Part shown: positions 30,131-38,261 of the stretch, piece by piece
Numbering within the stretch: the first letter of the stretch is position 1
Layout of the letters: each line of letters opens with the position of its first letter
Source of the DNA: DASVLX01 sp036384655
GTDB taxonomy: Bacteria > Actinomycetota > Actinomycetes > Mycobacteriales > Pseudonocardiaceae
Direction: 5' to 3'
Assembly: GCA_036384655.1 (NCBI GenBank)
Contig: DASVLX010000098.1
Coordinates: 4,972-68,971, forward strand
Length of the DNA stretch: 64,000 nucleotides
Notes under the pieces: generated by a model
What the model was told of the DNA's origin: nothing
What the model saw: the letters and a program-made list of their open reading frames with translations, nothing else
Databases searched by the model: none
Program-made: the position numbers and the translations under genes

Positions 30131-31420
30131 TCAGTTGGGTCCGGCTCGCCAAGTTCCGGGCGGCACGATCGTGGGCTCGCTGGGGGCGTACGGCGGCGTC
30201 GGTGGCAGACACCATCCCTGCTCGGTCTCGACCAGTTCCATGTCGGGATAGCTGTTCCAGACGGCGGACTCGGGTGAGTACTTGCCGATGAGCGGATAGA
30301 GCGACGCGACCCGCCGCCGCAGCCGGAGATCGGCGGCGACCTGTTCGGCATAGGGGGTGGGGATCAGCCATTCGGTGGTCATGCCCCACAACCAGACCGC
30401 CGGGCCGTCCGCGATATCGATCCGAATCTCGGTCAGGGCGTCGGGTGCGAGCGTGCGGATCGACCAGCCATCCGGCACACCGCTGAGCGTGCCAGCCCGA
30501 ATCACCGGAAACTCCGCCGCCGGCGCACTCAGATAGGGTCTCGATCCCCACCTGGGTGGTCCAGTTTCCAAGATCTCGTCGGGATCCCGAAACGGATCAG
30601 CAGCGGCCATCAACGGCTGCTGGCTCAGCCGAATCCGATGATTGGACACGTTCAGCACCAGTGCCGGGGTGCCTTCCGAGAGGGGCAGAACGACGTCACC
30701 CAGAGATTCGGGATATGGGACGCCGGTGAGTGGCACGGGCGAGGTCGCGACAAATGGGGCCGGCGCGTCGCGGTCCACCGGAGCGGTCGGCAGTGGCGTC
30801 CATGTCCCGCCGTACTTGGCCAAGAAGCTCGGTGCCGCCCGGTCGTCTCCCGGACCCGCGGGGCGGAAACCATCCTCATCTTGCACGCGCAGCTGCGGAG
30901 CTATTTTCCAGACCTTCGCGGTATCCGGTCCGCCCAACCGGACCGTTCGCGAACGACGGCGCTCGATCTCGCTCGCCAATCGGCAGGGGTCCGGAGTCGG
31001 AATCACCCATTCCAATCTCGGCGTACGCAGCCACACAGCGGGTCCGTTGCCGATTGTCACAGTCTCCACGAACTCGGCCGCGGTCTCGGGCGTAACCCGC
31101 CACCTCAGCGGCTTGCTCAGCCCGCTGATTTCCCCGGCCTGGACGAACGTCAGTATGGCGAGCGACATTTCGCCGAATGGAGCCCATTGCCGGGAGGCAA
31201 CCAGCATGTCCATTCTGGTGGCGCCGACGCGATAGGCATCGCGGGTGAGCACGAACGCAGGTGACAGCGGCGGATCAACCCGTCGAAGGTCACCCCGATC
31301 GTATCCCTTGAAAGAGCAACTACCGGAGACAGGCACAACGAGTGGCGCGTCTGGCGCGGTCGGCCACAGGCCGGGTAGCACTCCCGCTGGCACTTGGTCG
31401 CCCCAGGGCGGGTTTATCAT
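30131..31420 (-). CDS. Unknown 429-residue protein with internal duplication (module B)
   Basis: Paralogue of the 437-residue protein at 26562-27875, alignable along nearly the whole length (LPGLWP.AP.AP; PLSP.FVL; GPAVWL; IPTPDP..LA.EIERRR; VSNHRIRLSQQPL; SGTLSGVP; APSEPTIVPPGTW). It shows the same two-fold repeat, with GPAVWL in each half. It lacks a membrane segment. Family unknown; tandem PH-like fold is only an inference. It is the last gene of module B; 124 bases separate its stop from the start of module A. Confidence 0.75.
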   Translation of the reverse strand: MINPPWGDQVPAGVLPGLWPTAPDAPLVVPVSGSCSFKGYDRGDLRRVDPPLSPAFVLTRDAYRVGATRMDMLVASRQWAPFGEMSLAILTFVQAGEISGLSKPLRWRVTPETAAEFVETVTIGNGPAVWLRTPRLEWVIPTPDPCRLASEIERRRSRTVRLGGPDTAKVWKIAPQLRVQDEDGFRPAGPGDDRAAPSFLAKYGGTWTPLPTAPVDRDAPAPFVATSPVPLTGVPYPESLGDVVLPLSEGTPALVLNVSNHRIRLSQQPLMAAADPFRDPDEILETGPPRWGSRPYLSAPAAEFPVIRAGTLSGVPDGWSIRTLAPDALTEIRIDIADGPAVWLWGMTTEWLIPTPYAEQVAADLRLRRRVASLYPLIGKYSPESAVWNSYPDMELVETEQGWCLPPTPPYAPSEPTIVPPGTWRAGPN

Positions 31421-31947
31421 GCCCGGGCCGCCCGTGAGGGGAGCGGAATCGGCCAGATGTCGGTTGACAAGAGGTAGAGAAAGTCGATCAACAGGTCAAG
31501 CATGCTCTGGATCTGGTGTGGCATGACCCCTGTGTCGAGCTCTGCGGCGATACTCATCCCGCCGAAGCGTGTCTCGCCGAAGACGATCGTGTTCTGGAAC
31601 AAGAGTCGCGTCTTAACCGTGGGCCAATCGATAGCCATGATCCAGCCCACGAACTCGGGCGTGATCGCCGCGCGAATGAACCGATGGTCTCCGTACACAC
31701 CGAACAGCCGATCGAATGGCGGGTACCCGACGGCAACTCCGCCCTCGATTGTCGACGAAGGACCGTACTCGCCCCACTGCTCGTACCGGACGGTCATCCG
31801 CGGCATGGCGGTCGGCAGAACCACCTCGACGAAGCATCGGTCGATGTCGGATAGACCAGAATCCCGCCGCGCGGACACCTCAAAACCTCGGTATCTTCCC
31901 GAGCTCCGGCCGGACAGCGGGCCCGGAGCGCGGAGCTGGCAGGTCAT
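31417..31947 (-). CDS. Small DUF3137-like protein (module B)
   Basis: 176 residues, divergent paralogue of 27872-28384. Shared positions include RYRGFEV near the start, GGVAVGYPPFDRLFGVYGD, a W-containing helix (FVGWIMAIDW) and DLLIDFLYLL near the end. It overlaps both neighbours by four bases (ATGA). Role unknown; the pairing with a secretion-like protein in both modules suggests a dedicated partner, chaperone or immunity protein. Confidence 0.7.
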   Translation of the reverse strand: MTCQLRAPGPLSGRSSGRYRGFEVSARRDSGLSDIDRCFVEVVLPTAMPRMTVRYEQWGEYGPSSTIEGGVAVGYPPFDRLFGVYGDHRFIRAAITPEFVGWIMAIDWPTVKTRLLFQNTIVFGETRFGGMSIAAELDTGVMPHQIQSMLDLLIDFLYLLSTDIWPIPLPSRAARA

Positions 31948-33089
31948 GATCCACTACCTTTGGCGCCCTGGCTCTGCCCGTCGTCCTTCTCTTCAGACTG
32001 GCCGCCCGGATCAACGGAGTATTCCGCTGCCTTGCCGAATCCGGTGCCAAGTTGAAAGATCTTCTTGGCACTGTCGGCGCCAGTCTTCAGGTAGCCGACG
32101 GTCTGGTTGAGGTCATCGAGGTCGTTCGCGTACTCCTTGTATTTCATGCTCTTCTTTGTCGGCACGCCCACGGCGCCCAGAGCGCGCTTTTCGACGCTCT
32201 CGGAGAGCATCTTCGAGAAGCTCTTGCCTATCGCCTTGTGAGCCTTGCTTTCGACTTGGGTGATTACCCCAGTCGCTTCATCTTTCATCTCGTCCTGAAG
32301 GAACCTTGTCTTGAGCTTCTTCAGCACGTTGACGATTTTCGTCATAATGCTGCTGACCTGTTCGACCTTCTCGGTCGCCTGGGCAGCACCCTCCGCCACC
32401 TCCCCGGCGGTCGCGGCCGCCGCACCCGCCTCGGACGCGCCAAAGGTGACCGGCGCGGTGACCTGGGCGGCGACCCAGGTCACCACCAGCCATTCGACAA
32501 CGTCGGCGATGATGCCGTTGATGATGTCGTAGGCGGCTTGCATGAGCATGCTGCTGATCTGCAGCAGGCTGGCGATGTTCCCCGCGACCTGTGCGGTCGA
32601 CAGGATGCCCTGCTTCGTCTCGCCGATGCTGTGCCCTGCCGCGGCCGCGGCATCACCGGACCAGTCGGCCGTGCCGGGCAGGACCGTTTGCTCGAATGTG
32701 ACAGCGAGATCATTGAGACTCTTGGCAATGGCGTCGAACTTCTCCGCGCATTCTTCCAGTTTTTTCGGATCGCCGGTGACAACTTGGAGTATGTCTTTCA
32801 GCGGAAACAGAACATTTTCCAGGAATCCGAGTCCCTTGGAGATGAGGAAGTTCAACGGATCGATGGCTGCCGACACGGCGTCGGCGGCGAACCCGGCAGC
32901 GTCCGAGGCGATGTTGGTAACGGCTTGACCGGCCGCCGCCCCGTCGCCCTGGCTGGCCTTCTCGGCTAGCGAGTAACTGTCCTTGAACTCCTTGTACAGG
33001 TTGCCGGCGAGCGGCACATTGCTCAGAGCGGTGTCCGCCGAGGCGTTCTGCTTCTGTTCCCACCACTGCTTGCTGCTGTCGTCGGTCAT
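31944..33089 (-). CDS. WXG-like secretion effector body without EspC domain (module B)
   Basis: 381 residues. It aligns to residues ~145-541 of the module A protein: SNVPLAGNLYKEF, DPLNFLISKGLGFLEN, a W-S-G turn at 143-145 and SLLQISSMLMQAAYDIING. It lacks the EspC-like domain and glycine zipper, which here are (domain) on a separate upstream gene or (zipper) absent. The C-terminal ~100 residues differ from module A but share the ending Y-x-x-DPGG-QS before a charged tail. ATG at 33089 lies two bases after the stop of the EspC-like gene. No toxin signature recognised. Confidence 0.78.
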   Translation of the reverse strand: MTDDSSKQWWEQKQNASADTALSNVPLAGNLYKEFKDSYSLAEKASQGDGAAAGQAVTNIASDAAGFAADAVSAAIDPLNFLISKGLGFLENVLFPLKDILQVVTGDPKKLEECAEKFDAIAKSLNDLAVTFEQTVLPGTADWSGDAAAAAGHSIGETKQGILSTAQVAGNIASLLQISSMLMQAAYDIINGIIADVVEWLVVTWVAAQVTAPVTFGASEAGAAAATAGEVAEGAAQATEKVEQVSSIMTKIVNVLKKLKTRFLQDEMKDEATGVITQVESKAHKAIGKSFSKMLSESVEKRALGAVGVPTKKSMKYKEYANDLDDLNQTVGYLKTGADSAKKIFQLGTGFGKAAEYSVDPGGQSEEKDDGQSQGAKGSGS

Positions 33090-33091
33090 GG

Positions 33092-33424
33092 TTACGCCCC
33101 CGTTCCGGACAATCCGTCCTGGAGGTCGGCGAATGCCGTGGCGAAACCATCCTCGATGTCGCGGTATGCCTGGGCGACGCCTGCCAGCGCGCTGCCGGTC
33201 TGGTCCAGGTGCGCGCCCATCTGCTTCATGTTCGCTTCCAGGCTGGCCAGCAGACTCAGATATCCGGGGACGAGCCCCAGCATCACCCCCAGTTGTCCCC
33301 ATGCGGTGGCGGGTACCTCGGCCTTGCTGATCTGCTGCTGGATCGCTTGCACACTGTCGCTGTGACCGCTGATCGCCTGGCCGGCCTGGGCCAGTGCGGT
33401 GGTGTTGACGGTGAATCCGCTCAT
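33092..33424 (-). CDS. EspC/WXG100-like small protein (module B)
   Basis: 110 residues, all-helical by pattern. The first 19 residues are nearly identical to the module A protein, and the W-G-x-x-G turn (42-46) and YRDIE (YxxxE, 87-91) fall at the same positions. YxxxD/E after a helical hairpin is the general type VII secretion signal. It probably pairs with the downstream 381-residue protein. ATG at 33424 follows GGGAGG; upstream in-frame codons are ignored because the duplicated 5' region fixes this start. Confidence 0.8.
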   Translation of the reverse strand: MSGFTVNTTALAQAGQAISGHSDSVQAIQQQISKAEVPATAWGQLGVMLGLVPGYLSLLASLEANMKQMGAHLDQTGSALAGVAQAYRDIEDGFATAFADLQDGLSGTGA

Positions 33425-33474
33425 CCCTGGACGCCTCCCTGCTCCAAGTCGGGTGATCCGCCTGGCGATCACAC
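33396..33474. repeat. 79-bp direct repeat, copy 2 (5' region of module B)
   Basis: Identical to 29978-30056, 3418 bp apart. It marks the duplication boundary at the head of both modules and could support recombination that deletes or exchanges one module. Confidence 0.95.
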
Positions 33475-33906
33475 AAACCGGAGCTTACGGTGGTCCAGCC
33501 GCCGGCAAGCCGGTTTTGGCGAATTGGGGCGGCCCCGACCGCTGGTCGAGGACTCGCCGTCCACCTCGCGGCATCCGGGGGACGGAGCGCCTACGATGGT
33601 TGCTTGGGGTGGCACCCCCGTTTTGACCGTGTGTGGGGGTGCGGGTATCTTTGACTGTCGTGCCCGACCCATGTCGGGCCGCTCCGCGTGCCCGCGAGCG
33701 CTGAGCGACGTGCCGGTGGTGCGTCCTTGATCGCCGGGGGCCGTGGGAGTCCTCCAGCAACCCACCAGGGATACTGGCGGTAGCGCATGGGTGCCAAAAC
33801 CGGCGCGACACGCCCGACCTCGGGTTACGGGGGAGCCAGGTACACAGAGGTCCTGTGTGTGACGAGAGCGGAGCACACGAGACGCGAACGCAGAGAAAGC
33901 CGGTCT
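33425..33906 (+). promoter_or_regulatory. Divergent spacer with str-operon promoter and leader
   Basis: 482 bases without a gene. TTGACC (33623-33628) and TATCTT (33646-33651) are exactly 17 bp apart: a strong candidate promoter for rpsL-rpsG-fusA-tuf with a leader of about 250 bases. The leader starts with a hairpin, GCCCGAC (33662-33668) with GTCGGGC (33673-33679). The left part serves module B on the other strand. Confidence 0.6.
33453..33472. promoter_or_regulatory. Operator-like inverted repeat, module B
   Basis: GTGATC-N8-GATCAC, identical in sequence and in distance from the start codon to the copy at 30035-30054. Confidence 0.5.
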
Positions 33907-34281
33907 ATGCCCACGATCCAGCAGCTGGTCCGCAAGGGCCGCGAGGACAAGGTCGCCAAGACCAAGACCGCGGCGCTCAAGGGGAGCCCGCAGCGGCGCG
34001 GCGTGTGCACCCGCGTCTACACGACGACGCCCAAGAAGCCGAACTCGGCGCTGCGCAAGGTGGCCCGTGTCAAGCTGACCAGCGGCATCGAGGTCACCGC
34101 CTACATTCCGGGCGAGGGCCACAATCTGCAGGAGCACTCGATGGTGCTCGTCCGCGGCGGCCGGGTGAAGGATCTGCCGGGCGTTCGCTACAAGATCATC
34201 CGCGGCTCGCTGGACACCCAGGGCGTGAAGAACCGCAAGCAGGCTCGCAGCCGGTATGGCGCGAAGAAGGAGAAGAGCTGA
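33907..34281 (+). CDS. rpsL: 30S ribosomal protein S12
   Basis: 124 residues, canonical. TTPKKPNSALRK and VRGGRVKDLPG are present, with Lys43 and Lys88, the residues that change in streptomycin-resistant strains, in the wild-type state. S12 sits at the decoding centre. ATG at 33907; first gene of the str operon, one base before rpsG. Confidence 0.98.
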   Translation: MPTIQQLVRKGREDKVAKTKTAALKGSPQRRGVCTRVYTTTPKKPNSALRKVARVKLTSGIEVTAYIPGEGHNLQEHSMVLVRGGRVKDLPGVRYKIIRGSLDTQGVKNRKQARSRYGAKKEKS

Positions 34282-34282
34282 G

Positions 34283-34753
34283 ATGCCTCGCAAGGGACCG
34301 GCCCCGAAGCGGCCGTTGATCTCCGACCCGGTGTACGGCTCTCCGCTGGTCACGCAGCTGGTGAACAAGGTGCTGCGGGATGGCAAGCGTTCGGTCGCCG
34401 AGAAGATCGTTTATGGCGCCCTGGAAGGTGCGCGGGAAAAGTCCGGCACCGATCCGGTGGTCACCCTCAAGCGCGCGCTGGACAACGTGAAGCCGGCCAT
34501 CGAGGTGAAGAGCCGCCGCGTCGGTGGCGCCACCTACCAGGTCCCGGTCGAGGTCAAGCCCGGCCGGCAGACCACGTTGGCGTTGCGCTGGATCGTGACC
34601 TTCTCGCGCGCGCGTCGTGAGAAGACCATGACCGAACGGCTGATGAACGAGCTGCTCGACGCGAGCAATGGTCTCGGCGCCAGCGTGAAGCGCCGTGAAG
34701 ACACCCACAAGATGGCCGAATCGAACAAGGCCTTCGCGCACTACCGATGGTGA
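34283..34753 (+). CDS. rpsG: 30S ribosomal protein S7
   Basis: 156 residues starting PRKGPAPKRP, with the S7 signature (SRRVGGATYQVPVEV; RWIVTFSRARREKTM). It nucleates assembly of the 30S head on 16S rRNA and lines the E site. The 1-base gap to rpsL implies coupled translation. Confidence 0.97.
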   Translation: MPRKGPAPKRPLISDPVYGSPLVTQLVNKVLRDGKRSVAEKIVYGALEGAREKSGTDPVVTLKRALDNVKPAIEVKSRRVGGATYQVPVEVKPGRQTTLALRWIVTFSRARREKTMTERLMNELLDASNGLGASVKRREDTHKMAESNKAFAHYRW

Positions 34754-34818
34754 CACACAAACGGCGCGGCCCCACCGGGCTCAGCGCACGGAAGACCGCC
34801 TGAGACAGGGGAAAGAAC

Positions 34819-36921
34819 GTGGCCCAGGAAGTACTCACCGATCTCGCCAAGGTCCGCAACATTGGGATCATGGCGCACATCGATGCGGGCAAAACCACGA
34901 CGACCGAGCGGATCCTCTTCTACACGGGGATCAACTACAAGATCGGCGAAGTCCACGACGGCGCTGCCACGATGGACTGGATGGAGGAGGAGCAGAAGCG
35001 CGGCATCACCATCACTTCTGCCGCCACCACCACGTTCTGGGCCAATCACCAGATCAACATCATCGACACTCCCGGCCACGTGGACTTCACCGTCGAGGTG
35101 GAGCGTTCGCTGCGTGTGCTGGACGGCGCCGTCACGGTTTTCGACGGCAAGGAGGGTGTCGAGCCCCAGTCCGAAACCGTGTGGCGTCAGGCGGACAAGT
35201 ACAACGTCCCGCGGATCTGTTTCGTCAACAAGATGGACAAGATCGGCGCGGACTTCTACTTCACCGTCCAGACCATCAAGGACCGTCTCGGTGCGAAGCC
35301 GTTGGTCGTCCAGCTGCCGATCGGTGCCGAGTCGGACTTCGCCGGCGTGATCGACCTGGTCGAGATGCGGGCGTTGACCTGGCGCGGTGAGGTTCGCAAG
35401 GGCGAGGACTACACGGTCGAGGAGATCCCGGCAGACCTCCTCGACCGCGCCAACGAGTACCGCGAGCAGTTGGTCGAGGCAGCGGCCGAGACCGATGACG
35501 CGCTGATGGAGAAGTACTTCGGTGGCGAGGAACTGACCATCGAGGAGATCAAGGGCGCGATCCGCAAGCTGACCGTCGCCGGCGATGCGTACCCGGTGCT
35601 GTGTGGCTCGGCGTTCAAGAACAAGGGCGTGCAGCCCATGCTCGACGCCGTGATCGACTACCTGCCGTCGCCGCTGGACGTTCCGCCGGTCGAGGGCACG
35701 CTGCTGGACGGCGAGACCCCGGCGACGCGCAAGCCCAGCACCGACGAGCCGTTCGCGGCGCTCGCGTTCAAGATCATGACTCACCCGTTCTTCGGTAAGC
35801 TGACCTACATCCGGGTCTACTCCGGACGGGTGGCCGCTGGTACCCAGGTGATCAACTCGACCAAGGACCGCAAGGAGCGCATCGGGAAGCTCTTCCAGAT
35901 GCACTCCAACAAGGAGAATCCGGTCGAGGAGGCCCGCGCCGGGCACATCTACGCGGCGATCGGCCTGAAGGACACCACGACGGGTGACACCCTGTGTGAC
36001 CCGAACGCGCCGATCATCCTGGAGTCGATGACCTTCCCGGACCCGGTTATCCAGGTGGCCATCGAACCGAAGACCAAGAGCGACCAGGAGAAGCTCGGTA
36101 TCGCCATCCAGAAGCTGGCCGAGGAGGACCCGACCTTCCAGGTCAAGCTGGACGAGGAGACCGGGCAGACCATCATCGCCGGCATGGGTGAGCTGCACCT
36201 GGAAGTCCTGGTCAACCGGATGAAGTCGGACTTCAAGGTCGAGGCGAACATCGGCAAGCCGCAGGTCGCCTACCGCGAGACCATCCGCCGCAAGGTGGAC
36301 AAGTACGAGTACACCCACAAGAAGCAGACGGGTGGTTCCGGCCAGTTCGCCCGGGTGATCATCGCCCTGGAGCCGCTGCCGAAGTCCGAGACCGGTGCGC
36401 TCTACGAGTTCCAGAACAAGGTCTCCGGTGGCCGCATCCCGAGGGAGTACATCCCGTCGGTGGACGCCGGCGCCCAGGACGCCATGCAGTACGGCGTGCT
36501 GGCGGGGTACCCGTTGGTGGGCCTGAAGATGACCCTGCTCGACGGTGCGTACCACGAGGTTGACTCCTCCGAGATGGCGTTCAAGATCGCCGGTTCGATG
36601 GCGCTCAAGGAAGCCGCCCGGAAGGCCGACCCGGTGCTGTTGGAGCCGATGATGGCCGTCGAGGTCACCACACCCGAGGAGTACATGGGTGATGTCATCG
36701 GCGACCTCAACTCCCGCCGGGGTCACATCCAGGCGATGGAGGAGCGTAGTGGCGCTCGCGTCGTGAAGGCGCTGGTGCCGCTGTCGGAGATGTTCGGGTA
36801 CGTCGGCGACCTGCGCTCGAAGACGCAGGGTCGGGCGAACTACTCCATGCAGTTCGATTCCTACGCCGAGGTTCCGGTGAACGTGGCGAAGGAGATCATC
36901 GCGAAGGCGACGGGGGCATGA
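34819..36921 (+). CDS. fusA: Elongation factor G
   Basis: 700 residues. GTPase motifs AHIDAGKTTTTE (G1, from residue 19), the G2 region RGITITSAAT, DTPGHVDF (G3) and NKMDK (G4) are visible, followed by domains II-V, ending in the RGHIQAMEERSG region of domain V. Catalyses tRNA-mRNA translocation. GTG start with AGGGGAAAG upstream. Confidence 0.98.
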   Translation: MAQEVLTDLAKVRNIGIMAHIDAGKTTTTERILFYTGINYKIGEVHDGAATMDWMEEEQKRGITITSAATTTFWANHQINIIDTPGHVDFTVEVERSLRVLDGAVTVFDGKEGVEPQSETVWRQADKYNVPRICFVNKMDKIGADFYFTVQTIKDRLGAKPLVVQLPIGAESDFAGVIDLVEMRALTWRGEVRKGEDYTVEEIPADLLDRANEYREQLVEAAAETDDALMEKYFGGEELTIEEIKGAIRKLTVAGDAYPVLCGSAFKNKGVQPMLDAVIDYLPSPLDVPPVEGTLLDGETPATRKPSTDEPFAALAFKIMTHPFFGKLTYIRVYSGRVAAGTQVINSTKDRKERIGKLFQMHSNKENPVEEARAGHIYAAIGLKDTTTGDTLCDPNAPIILESMTFPDPVIQVAIEPKTKSDQEKLGIAIQKLAEEDPTFQVKLDEETGQTIIAGMGELHLEVLVNRMKSDFKVEANIGKPQVAYRETIRRKVDKYEYTHKKQTGGSGQFARVIIALEPLPKSETGALYEFQNKVSGGRIPREYIPSVDAGAQDAMQYGVLAGYPLVGLKMTLLDGAYHEVDSSEMAFKIAGSMALKEAARKADPVLLEPMMAVEVTTPEEYMGDVIGDLNSRRGHIQAMEERSGARVVKALVPLSEMFGYVGDLRSKTQGRANYSMQFDSYAEVPVNVAKEIIAKATGA

Positions 36922-37067
36922 CCCGGGACCGGAGCACCGCACAGTAAGTGCGGGCTCCCCGGGGATCTCCCCGGAGTCCGCACGACGACCCTGACGAGTC
37001 GCCGCGGATGGGCACCAGGCACTATCAGCGGCGGAAAAGCACGAAAGAAGTCCAGGAGGACAATCCA

Positions 37068-38261
37068 GTGGCGAAGGCGAAGTTCGAGCGGACCAAGCCG
37101 CACGTCAACATCGGCACCATTGGTCACGTCGACCATGGGAAGACCACGCTGACCGCGGCCATTACCAAGGTCCTGCACGACAAGTACCCAGAACTGAACA
37201 AGGTTTCGGCGTTCGAGGACATCGACAAGGCTCCGGAAGAGCGCCAGCGCGGTATCACCATCAACATCGCGCACGTCGAGTACGAGACCGAGAAGCGCCA
37301 CTATGCCCACGTGGACGCTCCCGGCCACGCCGACTACATCAAGAACATGATCACCGGTGCGGCCCAGATGGACGGCGCCATCCTCGTGGTGGCGGCGACC
37401 GACGGCCCGATGCCGCAGACTCGTGAGCACGTGCTGCTGGCCCGTCAGGTCGGCGTCCCCTACATCGTGGTGGCCCTGAACAAGGCCGACATGGTGGACG
37501 ACGAGGAGATCCTGGAGCTCGTCGAGCTCGAGGTGCGCGAGCTGCTGTCCGCCCAGGACTACCCGGGCGACGACCTTCCGGTGCTGCGGGTGTCCGCGCT
37601 CAAGGCGCTGGAGGGCGACCCGAAGTGGGTCCAGTCCGTTCTGGACCTGATGAACGCGGTCGACGAGAACGTGCCGGAGCCGGTCCGTGAGATCGAGAAG
37701 CCGTTCCTGATGCCCATCGAGGACGTCTTCACCATCACCGGTCGTGGCACCGTCGTGACCGGCCGCGTCGAGCGTGGCCAGATCAAGGTCAACGAGCAGG
37801 TCTCCGTCGTGGGTATCCGCGAAAAGGCGCTGACCACGACCGTCACCTCGATCGAAATGTTCAAGAAGTTCCTGGACGAGGCGCAGGCCGGCGACAACGC
37901 CGCGCTGCTGCTGCGTGGCGTCAAGCGGGAGGAGGTCGAGCGTGGTCAGGTCGTGATCAAGCCCGGCACCACCACCCCGCACACCGAGTTCGAGGGCCGG
38001 GTCTACATCCTGTCCAAGGACGAGGGCGGCCGGCACACCCCGTTCTTCAACAACTACCGTCCGCAGTTCTACTTCCGGACCACGGACGTCACCGGCGTGG
38101 TGACCCTCCCCGAGGGCACCGAGATGGTCATGCCCGGCGACAACACCGACATGAAGGTCAAGCTCATCCAGCCGATCGCCATGGAGGAGAACCTGCGGTT
38201 CGCCATCCGCGAAGGCGGCCGGACCGTGGGCGCGGGCCAGGTCACCAAGATCATCGCGTGA
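37068..38261 (+). CDS. tuf: Elongation factor Tu
   Basis: 397 residues. G1 GHVDHGKTTLT, DAPGHADY and NKADMVDD are intact, as is the C-terminal REGGRTVGAGQVTKI. Delivers aminoacyl-tRNA to the ribosome. GTG at 37068 follows AGGAGGACA; upstream in-frame sequence lacks the family's start. Residues NAALLLRG differ from the NVG form of E. coli at the domain II face. Confidence 0.98.
   Translation: MAKAKFERTKPHVNIGTIGHVDHGKTTLTAAITKVLHDKYPELNKVSAFEDIDKAPEERQRGITINIAHVEYETEKRHYAHVDAPGHADYIKNMITGAAQMDGAILVVAATDGPMPQTREHVLLARQVGVPYIVVALNKADMVDDEEILELVELEVRELLSAQDYPGDDLPVLRVSALKALEGDPKWVQSVLDLMNAVDENVPEPVREIEKPFLMPIEDVFTITGRGTVVTGRVERGQIKVNEQVSVVGIREKALTTTVTSIEMFKKFLDEAQAGDNAALLLRGVKREEVERGQVVIKPGTTTPHTEFEGRVYILSKDEGGRHTPFFNNYRPQFYFRTTDVTGVVTLPEGTEMVMPGDNTDMKVKLIQPIAMEENLRFAIREGGRTVGAGQVTKIIA

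Noticed and set aside
31944..33476. A 510-residue reading of the module B effector with an extra N-terminus
   Set aside because: The added 129 residues are an out-of-frame reading of the EspC-like gene; ATG 33089 and similarity to module A fix the start.
37068..38261. EF-Tu NAALLL variant as an elfamycin or thiopeptide resistance mark
   Set aside because: The Gly positions changed in GE2270-resistant EF-Tu (in QAGDN and VERGQ) and the C-terminal FAIREGG are conserved. The variant is likely lineage-typical.
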